Source: Pedobacter changchengzhani (GTDB taxonomy: Bacteria > Bacteroidota > Bacteroidia > Sphingobacteriales > Sphingobacteriaceae). Taken from it: a stretch of 64,000 nucleotides of DNA. Within the stretch, counting starts at the first letter, position 1. Each line of letters opens with the position of its first letter. Under the pieces are notes generated by a model. It did no database searches, had not been told where the DNA came from, and was given only the letters and a program-made list of their open reading frames with translations. This document shows positions 26,110 through 35,667 of the stretch, piece by piece. The stretch is taken from contig NZ_SJCY01000008.1 in the NCBI RefSeq assembly GCF_004354365.1, positions 1-64,000 of the forward strand, written 5' to 3'. Position numbers and translations under genes: made by a program.

Positions 26110-26443
26110 ATCAGGGATGATTTAATAGTATGATATAAACTTATGACTTTAGTATATCATAAAGTTTGAGAAAAATCATATAACTACTTTTTTTACACGA
26201 AACAAGGTTTTGATGCGATTATATAGAATAGAATTACATAAAATAAGAGGTGTTTTTAACGGAATAATATACTGCAATTCAATACTTTACAAGATTTACT
26301 CATTTTAAATCGATATTTGGTTTTTTACATGAAACCGAATCTTTTTTGACTTAAAAACATCGTAATATGCAGTTATCAGCTTTCTTCATCAAACAATTTC
26401 TTTGATAAAGCTGTTATAATTGTAATTAAAAATAAAAAAAACA
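26110..26443. other. Divergent intergenic region, T9SS substrate / ohr
   Basis: This 334-bp AT-rich stretch has no gene. It contains a perfect 9-bp inverted repeat at 26129-26161, next to the T9SS substrate start. The ohr side has TATAATTG near 26418, one mismatch from a -7 box. Confidence 0.5.
26129..26161. other. Inverted repeat upstream of the T9SS substrate gene
   Basis: TATGATATA and TATATCATA are exact reverse complements separated by 15 nt, starting 20 nt before the minus-strand ATG. It may be an operator or a leader hairpin; there is no direct support for either. Confidence 0.4.
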
Positions 26444-26854
26444 ATGGAAAAGTTATATACAGGAGAAGTTAAAGCCGTAGGTGGAAGAGATGGGCACGTA
26501 AAATCTAGCGATGGAATTTTAGATTTTGAAGTTAAAAAACCTAAAGAATTAGATGGGCAAGGTGGTGCTACAAATCCAGAGCAACTTTTTGCCGCTGCTT
26601 GGGGACCTTGTTATCTGGGTGCATTGGGTTCTGTAGCTGCAAATGCTGGCGTAGATGTTACAGAAGCCACTGTTAACGTGTTGGTATCATTTAATAAAGA
26701 CAGAAATGCTTTTGTATTATCAGCAGATTTGGATGTTCATATTCCAAATATTTCGCAAGAAGAAGCACAACAATTAGCAGAAAAGGCACATCGTGCTTGT
26801 CCGTATTCGAAAGCCGTAAGAGGTAATATAGAAGTTAGGGTTACGGCCGTTTAG
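26444..26854 (+). CDS. Ohr/OsmC-family organic hydroperoxide reductase
   Basis: This 136-residue enzyme reduces organic hydroperoxides with a reactive cysteine pair. C56 (WGPCYLGAL) and C119 (HRACPYSKAVRGN) are the peroxidatic and resolving cysteines in the right spacing, and GGATNPEQLFAAAW precedes the first. The length is normal and the enzyme acts in the cytosol. No MarR-type OhrR regulator is adjacent. It is convergent with bioB, with a shared terminator hairpin between them. Confidence 0.93.
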   Translation: MEKLYTGEVKAVGGRDGHVKSSDGILDFEVKKPKELDGQGGATNPEQLFAAAWGPCYLGALGSVAANAGVDVTEATVNVLVSFNKDRNAFVLSADLDVHIPNISQEEAQQLAEKAHRACPYSKAVRGNIEVRVTAV

Positions 26855-26876
26855 AGACTATCGTAGAAAAAAAAAT

Positions 26877-26919
26877 TAAGGTTGCAAAGTTGATTTAATT
26901 CAACTCTGCAACCTTTTTT
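26877..26919. terminator. Bidirectional terminator between ohr and bioB
   Basis: AAGGTTGCA...TTGA and TCAA...TGCAACCTT pair over about 15 bp with a small internal mismatch and a short AT loop, followed by a T-run. It lies between convergent genes. Confidence 0.75.
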
Positions 26920-26936
26920 GCTTGTAAAAGCTTATA

Positions 26937-27932
26937 CTAAACCGTTTCTTTTATCGTATTTGCAGGTCTGCCGTTTTTAAAAGCATCTCTAGTTTTTAAT
27001 CCAAGTAGTTCAAACATAATCATATCATCAGCAAATGCTGGATTTGGCGTAGTTAATAATTTATCGCCTGCGAAAATAGAACTTGCTCCAGCCATAAAGC
27101 AAAACGCTTGCTCCAAAGTACTCATTTCATTCCTACCTGCAGATAATCGTACAACTGATTGTGGCATCACAATTCTGGCGGTTGCGATCATCCTTACCAT
27201 ATCCCAAATAGGAATACGTGGTTCATTTTCTAGCGGAGTTCCTTTAACAGGTACTAGCGCATTTACAGGTACCGATTCTGGATGTTGCGGTAAATTGGCT
27301 AAAGTTTGCAACATGCCCACCCTATCTTCCTTGGTTTCTCCTAACCCAATAATGCCGCCACTACAAACCGTTAAGTTAGCTTTACGTACATTTTTAATCG
27401 TATTTAAACGGTCATCAAAAGTGCGTGTTGAGATTATTTCTTCATAATTTTCTTCAGAAGTATCAATGTTATGGTTATAGGCATATAAGCCTGCATCAGC
27501 CAAACGTTGTGCTTGATTTTCGGTAAGCATTCCTAGTGTACAACAAACCTCCATATCCATATCGTTTACGGCTTTAACCATCTCAATAACGCGGTCAAAA
27601 TCTCTATTGTCTCTAACTTCGCGCCATGCAGCACCCATACATAATCGAGATGAACCGCCCGCTTTTGCTTTAACGGCTGCAGTGATAACTTCACCAATTT
27701 GCATTAATGGTTTTACCTCTAAATCTGTATTATACCGTGCCGCCTGCGGGCAATAAGAACAGTCTTCGGCACAGCCACCTGTCTTTATAGAAATTAATGA
27801 GCTGATTTGCACCTCATTGTAGTCTTTTTGTTCACGATGAATACTAGCCGCTTCATAAACCAAATCTAAAAATGGCTTATCATAAATTGCTTGTATTTCT
27901 TCTTTTTTCCAATCGTGCCTAAGTGTTTGCAT
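26937..27932 (-). CDS. bioB: Biotin synthase
   Basis: This radical-SAM enzyme inserts sulfur into dethiobiotin, the last step of biotin synthesis. The 331 residues show the cluster-binding motif C54-x3-C58-x2-C61 in [12 protein letters not shown], the [11 protein letters not shown] segment, [10 protein letters not shown], and the second-cluster region with [11 protein letters not shown]. The length and end fit the family. It starts 31 nt after the mgtE stop on the same strand. No other bio gene is near, so the pathway is split over the genome. Confidence 0.97.
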   Translation of the reverse strand: MQTLRHDWKKEEIQAIYDKPFLDLVYEAASIHREQKDYNEVQISSLISIKTGGCAEDCSYCPQAARYNTDLEVKPLMQIGEVITAAVKAKAGGSSRLCMGAAWREVRDNRDFDRVIEMVKAVNDMDMEVCCTLGMLTENQAQRLADAGLYAYNHNIDTSEENYEEIISTRTFDDRLNTIKNVRKANLTVCSGGIIGLGETKEDRVGMLQTLANLPQHPESVPVNALVPVKGTPLENEPRIPIWDMVRMIATARIVMPQSVVRLSAGRNEMSTLEQAFCFMAGASSIFAGDKLLTTPNPAFADDMIMFELLGLKTRDAFKNGRPANTIKETV

Positions 27933-27963
27933 AATTTTATTTATACGTTATAAGTTGTTAATT

Positions 27964-29313
27964 TTATAATAATAATTTACTTGCCAAGCCTAACAATAGT
28001 AAAAACCCGAACACATCGGTAAAGGTCGTAATAATTATAGATGAAGCAATGGCCGGATCAATACCAAACCTTTTCAATACCAACGGAATGCTAGATCCAG
28101 TTATCCCAGCAATCACTAAATTTCCTGTCATCGCCAAGAAAATAACTACGCCTAGCATCGGGTTTGCATCGAAAAAATAAGCGAAAAGGAATACAATGAG
28201 CCCCGTTACTGCTCCATTAATTAAACCCACCGAGAATTCTTTCAAAACCGTTCTATAAGCTTGATTATCAGTTAAATCATATAATGAAATACGCCTAACT
28301 GTTACTGCTAAAGCTTGTGTTGCAGCGTTACCACCCATACCCGCAATGATAACCATGTAGGCAGATAAAACGGCTAATTGTTTAAGTACATCATCATAAT
28401 GGCGAATAACCGCAGATGCTAAAAAAGCAGTACCCAAGTTGATTATTAGCCAAGGCAAACGAGATTTTACTGCATCAATCCAATTGCCACTTAACTCTTC
28501 ATCCTCAGAAACCCCTGATATTTTTAAAAAATCTTCGGTATTTTCATCCTCCAAAACATCAATTACATCATCAAATGTTACCCTGCCCAATAAGTGCATT
28601 TTATCATCAACAACCGGAATGCTGGTTAAATTGTACTGTGAGATAAGCTTTGCAACTTCCTCTTGATCGGTATTTGCATTTACATAAACTGCAGAGGTAT
28701 TTACCATATCTGCTATTTTGGGATTGCCTTTGGCCTTTATAATATCTTTTAACGAAACAATACCTTTAAAAATATTATCATCATCAATTACGTTAATGGT
28801 ATAAAACTCTTCTATTTCTTCGCTTTGGCGGATAATTTCATCGATAGCATCTTTTTTAGTTAGGTTTAAATTAATCCGAATAACATCGGTATTCATTAAA
28901 CCACCAGCAGTTTCCTCATCGTAACTTAGCAGGTTACGGATACTTGATGCATCGTTTTCACTTAAATCGCCTAATATTTCTTTTTGTTCGTGCTCTTCTA
29001 ACTGAGAAATAATGTCGGTAGCATCGTCATAATCAAGCTCCTCTACAATTTCTGTACGTTTATCTGGGTGAAGTTGCAGCAGTAATTCCTCGGGATGTGC
29101 CTCTTCGTGCATTTCAGAAATTACCTCAGAAGCCGTTTCGATATCGAGCAAATTAATAATCCGCTCGCGGTCTTCTTTTGTGATGCTCTCAAATAAAATA
29201 GCAATTTCAGATGCGTGGTATTCAGCTAAAGTTGACTTAAGGAGTTCATTATCACCACTTATTGCAAATTTTAGTTTTGATACGTCTGTTTTGTCTAAGT
29301 CGAATGACTGCAT
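27964..29313 (-). CDS. mgtE: MgtE-type magnesium transporter
   Basis: This 449-residue Mg2+ channel has three modules. The N-terminal superhelical MgtE_N domain spans about residues 20-125, with repeats such as DIISQLEEHEQKEILGDL. A CBS pair (about 130-255) includes ETAGGLMNTDVIRI. The C-terminal part has five transmembrane helices, with GGNAATQALAVTVRR (about 330-345) as the signature. The CBS and N domains sense cytosolic Mg2+ and gate the pore in characterised relatives. It is probably co-transcribed with bioB. A CorA gene lies 4 kb away, so the organism has two Mg2+ uptake routes here. Confidence 0.96.
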   Translation of the reverse strand: MQSFDLDKTDVSKLKFAISGDNELLKSTLAEYHASEIAILFESITKEDRERIINLLDIETASEVISEMHEEAHPEELLLQLHPDKRTEIVEELDYDDATDIISQLEEHEQKEILGDLSENDASSIRNLLSYDEETAGGLMNTDVIRINLNLTKKDAIDEIIRQSEEIEEFYTINVIDDDNIFKGIVSLKDIIKAKGNPKIADMVNTSAVYVNANTDQEEVAKLISQYNLTSIPVVDDKMHLLGRVTFDDVIDVLEDENTEDFLKISGVSEDEELSGNWIDAVKSRLPWLIINLGTAFLASAVIRHYDDVLKQLAVLSAYMVIIAGMGGNAATQALAVTVRRISLYDLTDNQAYRTVLKEFSVGLINGAVTGLIVFLFAYFFDANPMLGVVIFLAMTGNLVIAGITGSSIPLVLKRFGIDPAIASSIIITTFTDVFGFLLLLGLASKLLL

Positions 29314-29474
29314 AGGGCACTAAGGTATAAAAAATTTATTTTTGTAAAGGCAAAAAGTAACCATTTATACCTATCAAAAAAGCTTTTTGGAGATTTAGAA
29401 TTTGGCTCGTGGAATTTTTTTAAAAAGTTTTTTGAGTTTTAAGCAAAAAAAGTACTAAGCCAAAACCAACAATT

Positions 29475-29711
29475 TTATCCTAGCAGTTCATCAATTTTTT
29501 TAGCCAAGGCTTTATCTTTCTCTGTAATGGTATTTTCCTTATCGTGAGTGGTTAGGGTAATATGTACCATGTTGTAAACATTACTCCAATCTGGATGGTG
29601 ATCCATTTTCTCGGCAATCATTGCCACTTTAGTCATAAAAGCCCAAGCTTCGACAAAATTTTTAAATTTGAAACTTCTTTTTAAAGTGTTATTTTCTTCT
29701 TTCCAGCTCAT
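29475..29711 (-). CDS. Pterin-4a-carbinolamine dehydratase
   Basis: This 78-residue enzyme dehydrates 4a-hydroxytetrahydrobiopterin, the step that recycles the cofactor of aromatic amino-acid hydroxylases. The signature EKMDHHPDWSNVYNMV (about residues 34-49) contains the catalytic histidines and the conserved PDW. It is somewhat shorter than the usual 95-110 residues, because the N-terminal part before SWKEE is missing. That short form is common in Bacteroidota. No phenylalanine hydroxylase gene is adjacent. Confidence 0.92.
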   Translation of the reverse strand: MSWKEENNTLKRSFKFKNFVEAWAFMTKVAMIAEKMDHHPDWSNVYNMVHITLTTHDKENTITEKDKALAKKIDELLG

Positions 29712-29871
29712 AATTTATTTTTTTATAATGCAAAAGGTAATTGAAATTTTTTAAATAGCATTGATAATTAGTTGCTTATTTTACTGAGCGCATTAATTGA
29801 TTTTTTTTACAAATTTATTATTGGTTGATAAACCGCTAACTTACATATAATTTTGTAATGGTGTTTTTATT

Positions 29872-31037
29872 TGTCACCACCTTCGGGGTTTTGGTTGCAT
29901 GTAACCAATTTTATAATATTTACATCCCTTCGGGATTAGTGCATCACTTAGACCTAACATTGGCTCATAAAAATAGAAAGTCACAAAAAATATTTGGGTG
30001 TAATTCTTTAGTTACTCGTTACCAAATAAACACAAAGTAGCTTTATCTTTATACAAGAAACACATTTAACATATTTTAAGCCCGTAGGGCTGAAATTATT
30101 ATAAAGAGGAGTATGTCACCACCTTCGGGGTTTTGGTTGTATGTGGTCAATTTTATAATAATTACATCCCTTCGGGATTAGTGCATCACTTAGACCTAAA
30201 ACTAGCTCATAAAAATTGAAAATCACAGAAAATATTTGGGTGCAAATCTATAGTTACTCCTTACCAACAAAACACAACGTAGCTTTATTTTGATACACAA
30301 AACTTATTTAACAATATTTTAAGCCCGTAGGGCTGAAATTATTATAAAGAGGACTGCGCTCCACCAATAAATCCCAACGGGCTGGCATTATTCGATCCAA
30401 TCATGGTCGCATTCATCAAATCCCTCTGTATGTCACCACCTTCGGGGTTTTGGTTGCATGTAACCAATTTTATAATAATTACATCCCTTCGGGATTAGTG
30501 CATCACTTAGACCTAAAACTAGCTCATAAAAATTGAAAATCACAGAAAATATTTGGGTGCAAATCTATAGTTACTCCTTACCAACAAAACACAACGTAGC
30601 TTTATTTTGATACACAAAACTTATTTAACAATATTTTAAGCCCGTAGGGCTGATATTATTATAAAGAGGACTGCGCTCCACCAATAAATCCCAACGGGGT
30701 GGCATTATTCGATCCAATCATGGTCGTATTCATCAAATCCCTCCGTATGTCACCACCTTCGGGGTTTTGGTTGCATGTAACCAATTTTATAATAATTACA
30801 TCCCTTCGGGATTGGTGCATCACTTAGACCTAAAACTAGCTCATAAAAATGGAAAGTCACAAAAAATACTTACGTGTAAATCTATAGTTACTCGTTACCA
30901 ACTAAACACAAAGTAGCTTTACCTTGATACACCAAACATATTTAACAATATTTTAAGCCCGTAGGGCTGATATTATTATAAAGAGGACTGCGCTCCACCA
31001 ATAAACCCCAACGGGGTGGCATTATTCGATCCAATCA
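29872..31037. repeat. Left repeat array, four units
   Basis: Units start (at TGTCACCACC) at 29872, 30114, 30431 and 30748. The spacings are 242, 317 and 317 bp. The first unit lacks the segment with CCCAACGGG. The fourth runs into the transposase gene: its last shared bases, ATTATTCGATCCAATCA (31021-31037), are also the 3' end of that gene. The units are very similar to each other in sequence, suggesting recent tandem duplication. Confidence 0.9.
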
Positions 31038-31483
31038 AATAAATATTCCTCATTAAACTCAATATCAAATTTCGTCAAAAACTCCAAATATTCTTCTTTA
31101 AATGTTTTTCCGCGATGGTGCTGCTCTTGATTCAGAATGTAATTGTAAACCTGATCTATTTGCGAATGCGCATACGAAAATGCACCATAGCCTTCTTGCC
31201 ATGAAAATTTACCTTTAATAAGTTTTTTATCATTAATAAAATTAGTCGAATTATTTTTAATGTCTCTAACCAAATCTGAAATTGCCATCGAAGGCTTTAA
31301 ACCAACAAATACGTGAATGTGATCTGAAACTCCATTCACAATAATTGATTTTTGCCCTTTGTTAGTGATAATACCAGAGATATATTTATGTAATTCATCT
31401 TTCCATCTCCGATCAATAAGATTTTCGCGGCCTTTGACGGCGAATACTACTTGAATATAAATTTGTGAAAACGTTCCTGGCAT
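31022..31483 (-). CDS. IS200/IS605-like Y1 transposase (RAYT type)
   Basis: This 153-residue single-strand DNA transposase of the HUH superfamily looks intact. The HUH motif is DHIHVFVG with H55 and H57. The catalytic tyrosine is probably Y115 in VYNYILNQ, followed by the basic EQHHRGKTF and the end YLFDWIE. There is no partner TnpB/IscB gene. The surrounding repeats point to the REP-associated (RAYT) life style, in which the enzyme acts on hairpin-bearing repeats. The 3' end coincides with the end of repeat unit 4, and an ATCCC-TTC-GGGAT hairpin also occurs upstream of the gene (31550-31562). Confidence 0.9.
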   Translation of the reverse strand: MPGTFSQIYIQVVFAVKGRENLIDRRWKDELHKYISGIITNKGQKSIIVNGVSDHIHVFVGLKPSMAISDLVRDIKNNSTNFINDKKLIKGKFSWQEGYGAFSYAHSQIDQVYNYILNQEQHHRGKTFKEEYLEFLTKFDIEFNEEYLFDWIE

Positions 31484-31704
31484 ACTTGTTCATTTAATGT
31501 CGATACTTTGGGTTTTGACTTTATCCGTTTTATTTCATAAAATTCCATCCCTTCGGGATTTAGAATTTACACTAAACTTAAAATTAGTGATAATATCAGA
31601 CATATTTTCATCTAATTAATTTTTAGATTTTCGGCCAACAACTTTTTTTGTATTTGTTAACGGCCACTACTAATTGAACAAAATTTTGTAATGGTGTTTT
31701 TATT

Positions 31705-32932
31705 TGTCACCACCTTCGGGGTTTTGGTTGCATGTAACCAATTTTATAATAATTACATCCCTTCGGGATTGGTGCATCACTTAGACCTAAAACTAGCTCA
31801 TAAAAATGGAAAGTCAGAAAAAATACTTACGTGTAAATCGATAGTTACTCCTTTTCAACAAAACACAACGTAGCTTTATTTTGATACACAAAACTGATAA
31901 AACGATATTTTAAGCCCGTAAGGCTGATATTATTATAACAAAAACTGCGCTCCGCCAATAAACCCCAACGGGGATGGCAATATCGTAACTAATCATGGTG
32001 GTATTCATCAAATCCCTCCATATGTCACCACCTTCGGAGTTTTGGTTGCATGTAACCATTTTATAATAATTACATCCCTTCGGGATTAGTGCATCACTTA
32101 GACCTAAAACTAGCTCATAAAAATGGAAAGTCACAAAAAATACTTACGTGTAAATCTATAGTTACTCCTTACCAATTAAACACAGCGTAGCTTTATTTTG
32201 ATACACAAAACTGATAAAACGATATTTTAAGCCCGTAAGGCTGATATTATTATAACAAAAACTGCGCTCCGCCAATAAACCCCAACGGGGTGGCAATATC
32301 GTAACTAATCATGGTGGTATTCATCAAATCCCTCCATATGTCACCACCTTCGGAGTTTTGGTTGCATGTAACCAATTTTATAATAATTACATCCCTTCGG
32401 GATTAGTGCATCACTTAGACCTAAAACTAGCTCATAAAATGGAAAGTCACAAAAAATATTTGTGTGTAAATCTGTAGTTACTCCTTACCAACAAAACACA
32501 ACGTAGCTTTATGTTGATACACAAAACTTATTAAACGATATTTTAAGCCCGTAGGGCTGATATTATTATAACAAAAACTGCGCTCCGCCAATAAATCCCA
32601 ACGGGGGTAATATCTTAACTAATCATGGCCGCATTCATCAAATCCCTCCGTATGTCACCACCTTCGGGGTTTTGGTTGCATGTAACCAATTTTATGATAA
32701 TTACATCCCTTCGGGATTGGTGCATCACTTAGACCTAAAACTAGCTCATAAAAATGGAAAGTCACAAAAAATACTTACGTGTAAATCTATAGTTACTCCT
32801 TACCAATTAAACACAGCGTAGCTTTATTTTGATACACAAAACTTATTAAACGATATTTTAAGCCCGTAGGGCTGATATTATTATAACAAAAACTGCGCTC
32901 CGCCAATAAACCCCAACGGGGTGGCATTATTC
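31705..32932. repeat. Right repeat array, four units
   Basis: Units start at 31705, 32023, 32339 and 32653 (spacings 318, 316 and 314 bp). They share the same hairpins as the left array but differ in the linker. Here the unit reads ATAACAAAAACTGCGCTCCG, and the coding relic is degenerate (ATATCGTAACTAATCATGG). The units within this array are more like one another than like the left array, so each array seems to have expanded separately. The last unit ends at GTGGCATTATTC. Confidence 0.9.
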
Positions 32933-33010
32933 AACTGAACGAAAAGCAACAACTTCATCTTCTTGCATATCCCAGTAGCTTTAAATTTACATGCAAATAG
33001 ACCAAAAAAA

Positions 33011-34129
33011 TTATTTAAACCAGCCTTTGCGCCAAAAGTAGATCACCTGCAATACTGCAATAATAGACATCCCAATCATGGTGTACAAATAGCCATGTGC
33101 GGCATAAAGCTCGGGCATATTTTGTGGTAGAACCTTGCCGGTAACTGGGTCTTCCCTACTAAAATTCATTCCATAAATGCCGGCAATAAAGGTTAGTGGT
33201 ATAAAAATGGAAGATATGATCGTTAACACCTTCATAATCTCGTTCATCCGATTACTGATAATCGACAAATACATATCAATAATACTTGCCGAAATCTCTT
33301 TCAATGATTCTACCATATCAATTACTTGAATACAATGATCGTATGCATCTCGTAAATAAAGTTTCGTTTTCACATCAATCAACTCACTTTCTGAGCGTAA
33401 AATATCGTTCATTTTATCTCTTTCTGGCCATGCAACACGCCTTAGCGTAATTAAATTACGTTTAATCGTTTGCGTATCAAACATGATTGTTTTGTCGGGT
33501 TTATCAAGTAAACGATCTTCAATGGCGTCTAAGTTTTCACTCCAAAAACCTAAAATGGCAAAATATTCATCAACCACAATATCCATTAAAGCATACATTA
33601 AATAACTACTTCCACCTATCCTAATATTTCCTTTACCAATTTCTAAACGCTTTCTAATAGGTATCAAACAGTCTTCATAACGATCTTGAAACGTAAATAA
33701 AACGTTTTCGGTAAGTATGAAAGATAATTGTTCATTAATTAGATTTTGCTCGCTATCCATATAAAGCATTCGGCTTACCGCAAAATCGTAACCATCGTAT
33801 TCTTCGTATTTTGGCCTTTGGTAAGTCATTGTAATATCTTCCAATACAAGTTTGTTTATATTAAAATCAACGCTCAACCTTTCAAACAACTCAACTGTTT
33901 TAAAACCCTTTATATCAACCCAATAAGTATATTTTTTATCATTAATAGCCTCCTTCAGATTATTTAAATCTGGCAGGGCCTCTTCTTTATAATAATCGGC
34001 GTGATAGGTGTGCAACTTAATTACAGATTCTAACGAGTGCTCATCGGTGTACACCAAACCCGGACTAGCACCAGGTTTTGGAAGTGTGTACTTTTTATTT
34101 TTATGTCTGTGTTTAGCAGTTTTAGCCAT
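33011..34129 (-). CDS. corA: CorA-family Mg2+/Co2+ transporter
   Basis: This 372-residue divalent-cation channel has a large cytoplasmic N-terminal funnel domain and two C-terminal membrane helices. The first helix ends in the diagnostic YGMNF motif, and the second (YTMIGMSIIAVLQVIYFW) is followed by a basic tail. The start at 34129 is chosen (MAKTAKHRHKNKK), because it lies 7 nt after the stop of the upstream wbqC-like gene. A longer in-frame start at 34186 would overlap that gene and add an unlikely N terminus. It is likely co-transcribed with the wbqC-like gene. Confidence 0.95.
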   Translation of the reverse strand: MAKTAKHRHKNKKYTLPKPGASPGLVYTDEHSLESVIKLHTYHADYYKEEALPDLNNLKEAINDKKYTYWVDIKGFKTVELFERLSVDFNINKLVLEDITMTYQRPKYEEYDGYDFAVSRMLYMDSEQNLINEQLSFILTENVLFTFQDRYEDCLIPIRKRLEIGKGNIRIGGSSYLMYALMDIVVDEYFAILGFWSENLDAIEDRLLDKPDKTIMFDTQTIKRNLITLRRVAWPERDKMNDILRSESELIDVKTKLYLRDAYDHCIQVIDMVESLKEISASIIDMYLSIISNRMNEIMKVLTIISSIFIPLTFIAGIYGMNFSREDPVTGKVLPQNMPELYAAHGYLYTMIGMSIIAVLQVIYFWRKGWFK

Positions 34130-34136
34130 CGTAATT

Positions 34137-34748
34137 TTATAGATAATTTTTTGCGTGCGGACCTTGATTAAATAGTAAATCGACAATACTCAAATTCGGC
34201 ATAAAGTCAAATCTATCTTCAAATACTTGATAATAGGGTTTGTTGTTTGGTTGCTCATCCATTGTTTTGGGGCTCATTTTATTTCTAAAATCTAAATCTG
34301 GCAATACTTCGTCGCTATAAGAAGTCGTAAAATTCAAATCCATCTTAAATTTCAGTTTTTTAACCAACCATTCGGTCATCTGTAAATTATAATCGAAAAG
34401 AAAATCGAATTTTTTAGTGTAAAATGGAACCAAATCATCCTCATAAAACTCAAAATAAGCAGAACTTCTATAACAGCTTTCTAAACTCATCCAGTGCATC
34501 CTTTGCCACTTAAAATCGTTACTTATTCGCACATCAAGGGCTTTAGTACGCATTTTAGATCCCTTTAAAATAGGCACAGTTAAATCTAACCTGCCATTCG
34601 GCGATAAAATACTCATCCTATTACGATAAGTTTGCTTAGGGAAATGTTCATATTTTTCTATTAAAAAATCATCACTAACTTTGTTCAGTAAGCTAAAATA
34701 ATTTATCGGTGCAAGATAAAATAATGGAAGTATAGCGGTATTTTGCAT
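34137..34748 (-). CDS. WbqC-family protein
   Basis: This 203-residue protein matches the WbqC-like family, which is often encoded in polysaccharide or lipopolysaccharide loci and has no settled enzymatic role. Landmarks are LPLFYLAPINYFSLL near the N terminus, QTYRNRMSILSPNGRLDLTV (about 39-58), and SYRSSAYFEFYEDDL near 90-105. It is divergent from a lipid A type acyltransferase, with only 40 bp between the chosen starts. Together with the glycosyltransferase beyond, this suggests a link to cell-surface glycan. That link is an inference. Confidence 0.88.
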   Translation of the reverse strand: MQNTAILPLFYLAPINYFSLLNKVSDDFLIEKYEHFPKQTYRNRMSILSPNGRLDLTVPILKGSKMRTKALDVRISNDFKWQRMHWMSLESCYRSSAYFEFYEDDLVPFYTKKFDFLFDYNLQMTEWLVKKLKFKMDLNFTTSYSDEVLPDLDFRNKMSPKTMDEQPNNKPYYQVFEDRFDFMPNLSIVDLLFNQGPHAKNYL

Positions 34749-34757
34749 TTGAAGATT

Positions 34758-34765
34758 TATGTTTG
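34758..34765 (+). promoter_or_regulatory. -7 box TATGTTTG before the acyltransferase
   Basis: This exact TAnnTTTG match overlaps an in-frame ATG at 34759. Transcription would begin near 34771, which argues for the downstream ATG at 34789 as the real start. Confidence 0.45.
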
Positions 34766-34788
34766 TAACCTTAAGAAACCTAAAAATA

Positions 34789-35667
34789 ATGATAAATAGA
34801 GGGATTGCGCATATTGGAGTATTTTTTTTCTTCGTTTTATCGCTTTTGCCCCTATCTGTATTATTATTTTTTGCAAGATTACTATATTATATCCTTTATT
34901 ACCTAATCGGCTACAGAAAAAAAGTAGTTAGAGAGAATTTAACCAATGCCTTTCCTCAAAAAAGTAAATCGGAAATTATTAAATTAGAAAAAGAATTTTT
35001 CAAATTTTTGGCTGATTTAATATTTGAAGTCATTCAACTCACCACAATTTCGAAAAAAGAGATTCTTGAAAGAGTGAAGTTTAATGGATTGGAGCAAGTT
35101 CAATATCATTTTGATAAAGGAGAAAGTGTTTTGGCTTGTACCGGGCATTATGGAAATTGGGAACTTGGCACCTTAGCGCTCGGATTAAGTTTAACGGGCA
35201 AAACCATGGTTATTTACAAGCCAATAAAGAATAAAATTTTCGAAACTTGGTTTGATAAATTTAGAACTCGATATGGCAACCTTTTTATTGCCATGCGGCA
35301 AACTTTAAGAGCCATTACAACCTATAAAAATGAACCTACTTTACTGTGTTTTGCAAGCGATCAATCGCCTGTCCGCGAAGAATCTAAATATTTTTTGGAC
35401 TTCTTAAACCAGCCTACTGCAGCGCTTTTGGGTGTAGAAAAAATAGCCAAGCAAACTAAACGCCCGGTTTATTATTTTAAAGTAAGCGTTGTTAAAAGAG
35501 GTTATTACAATGTAGAAGTATTTCCACTTTGTTTAGCGCCAGCAGAAAGTGCAGAATTTGAAATAACCAACCTGCACTTTAAATTTTTAGAAAATATTAT
35601 TAAAGAAAAACCACAATATTGGCTTTGGAGCCATAAGCGTTGGAAATTTAAACCCGAATTAATTTGA
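34789..35667 (+). CDS. Lysophospholipid / lipid A acyltransferase (LpxL/HtrB-like)
   Basis: This 292-residue membrane-anchored acyltransferase belongs to the HtrB/LpxL family, which adds a secondary acyl chain to lipid A or a similar lipid. There is an N-terminal membrane segment (IAHIGVFFFFVLSLLPLSVL). The HxxxxE active motif is TGHYGNWE, and the further family motif QSPVREESKYF is near the middle. ATG at 34789 is preferred over 34759 because a -7 box overlaps the latter. The stop overlaps the start of the glycosyltransferase gene, so translation is coupled. The substrate is inferred from the family. Confidence 0.92.
   Translation: MINRGIAHIGVFFFFVLSLLPLSVLLFFARLLYYILYYLIGYRKKVVRENLTNAFPQKSKSEIIKLEKEFFKFLADLIFEVIQLTTISKKEILERVKFNGLEQVQYHFDKGESVLACTGHYGNWELGTLALGLSLTGKTMVIYKPIKNKIFETWFDKFRTRYGNLFIAMRQTLRAITTYKNEPTLLCFASDQSPVREESKYFLDFLNQPTAALLGVEKIAKQTKRPVYYFKVSVVKRGYYNVEVFPLCLAPAESAEFEITNLHFKFLENIIKEKPQYWLWSHKRWKFKPELI

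Larger units (their letters stand above)
29850..32934. mobile_element. RAYT/REP-type repeat locus with IS200-like transposase
   Basis: A 3.1-kb locus contains a Y1 transposase gene (31022-31483, minus strand) flanked by four repeat units on each side. Both arrays begin with the same 20-nt segment (TTTTGTAATG at 29851 and at 31684), followed by TTTGTCACCACC. Each unit carries small hairpins with three-base loops: ATCCC-TTC-GGGAT, AGCCC-GTA-GGGCT and CCCC-AAC-GGGG. This looks like a transposase with its non-autonomous repeats, as in REP-associated tyrosine transposase systems. The locus contains no other gene and lies between two housekeeping genes. Confidence 0.8.

Noticed and set aside
29858-32134. 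Short ORFs inside the repeat units (for example 29858-30040, 31691-31873 and 31910-32134)
   Set aside because: They are the same repeat sequence read through by chance. They differ in length between copies, start in the repeat flank, and lack any protein-family resemblance.
29872-32932. Tandem repeats as a CRISPR array
   Set aside because: Units are about 316 bp and nearly identical throughout, with no short repeat/unique spacer alternation and no cas genes.
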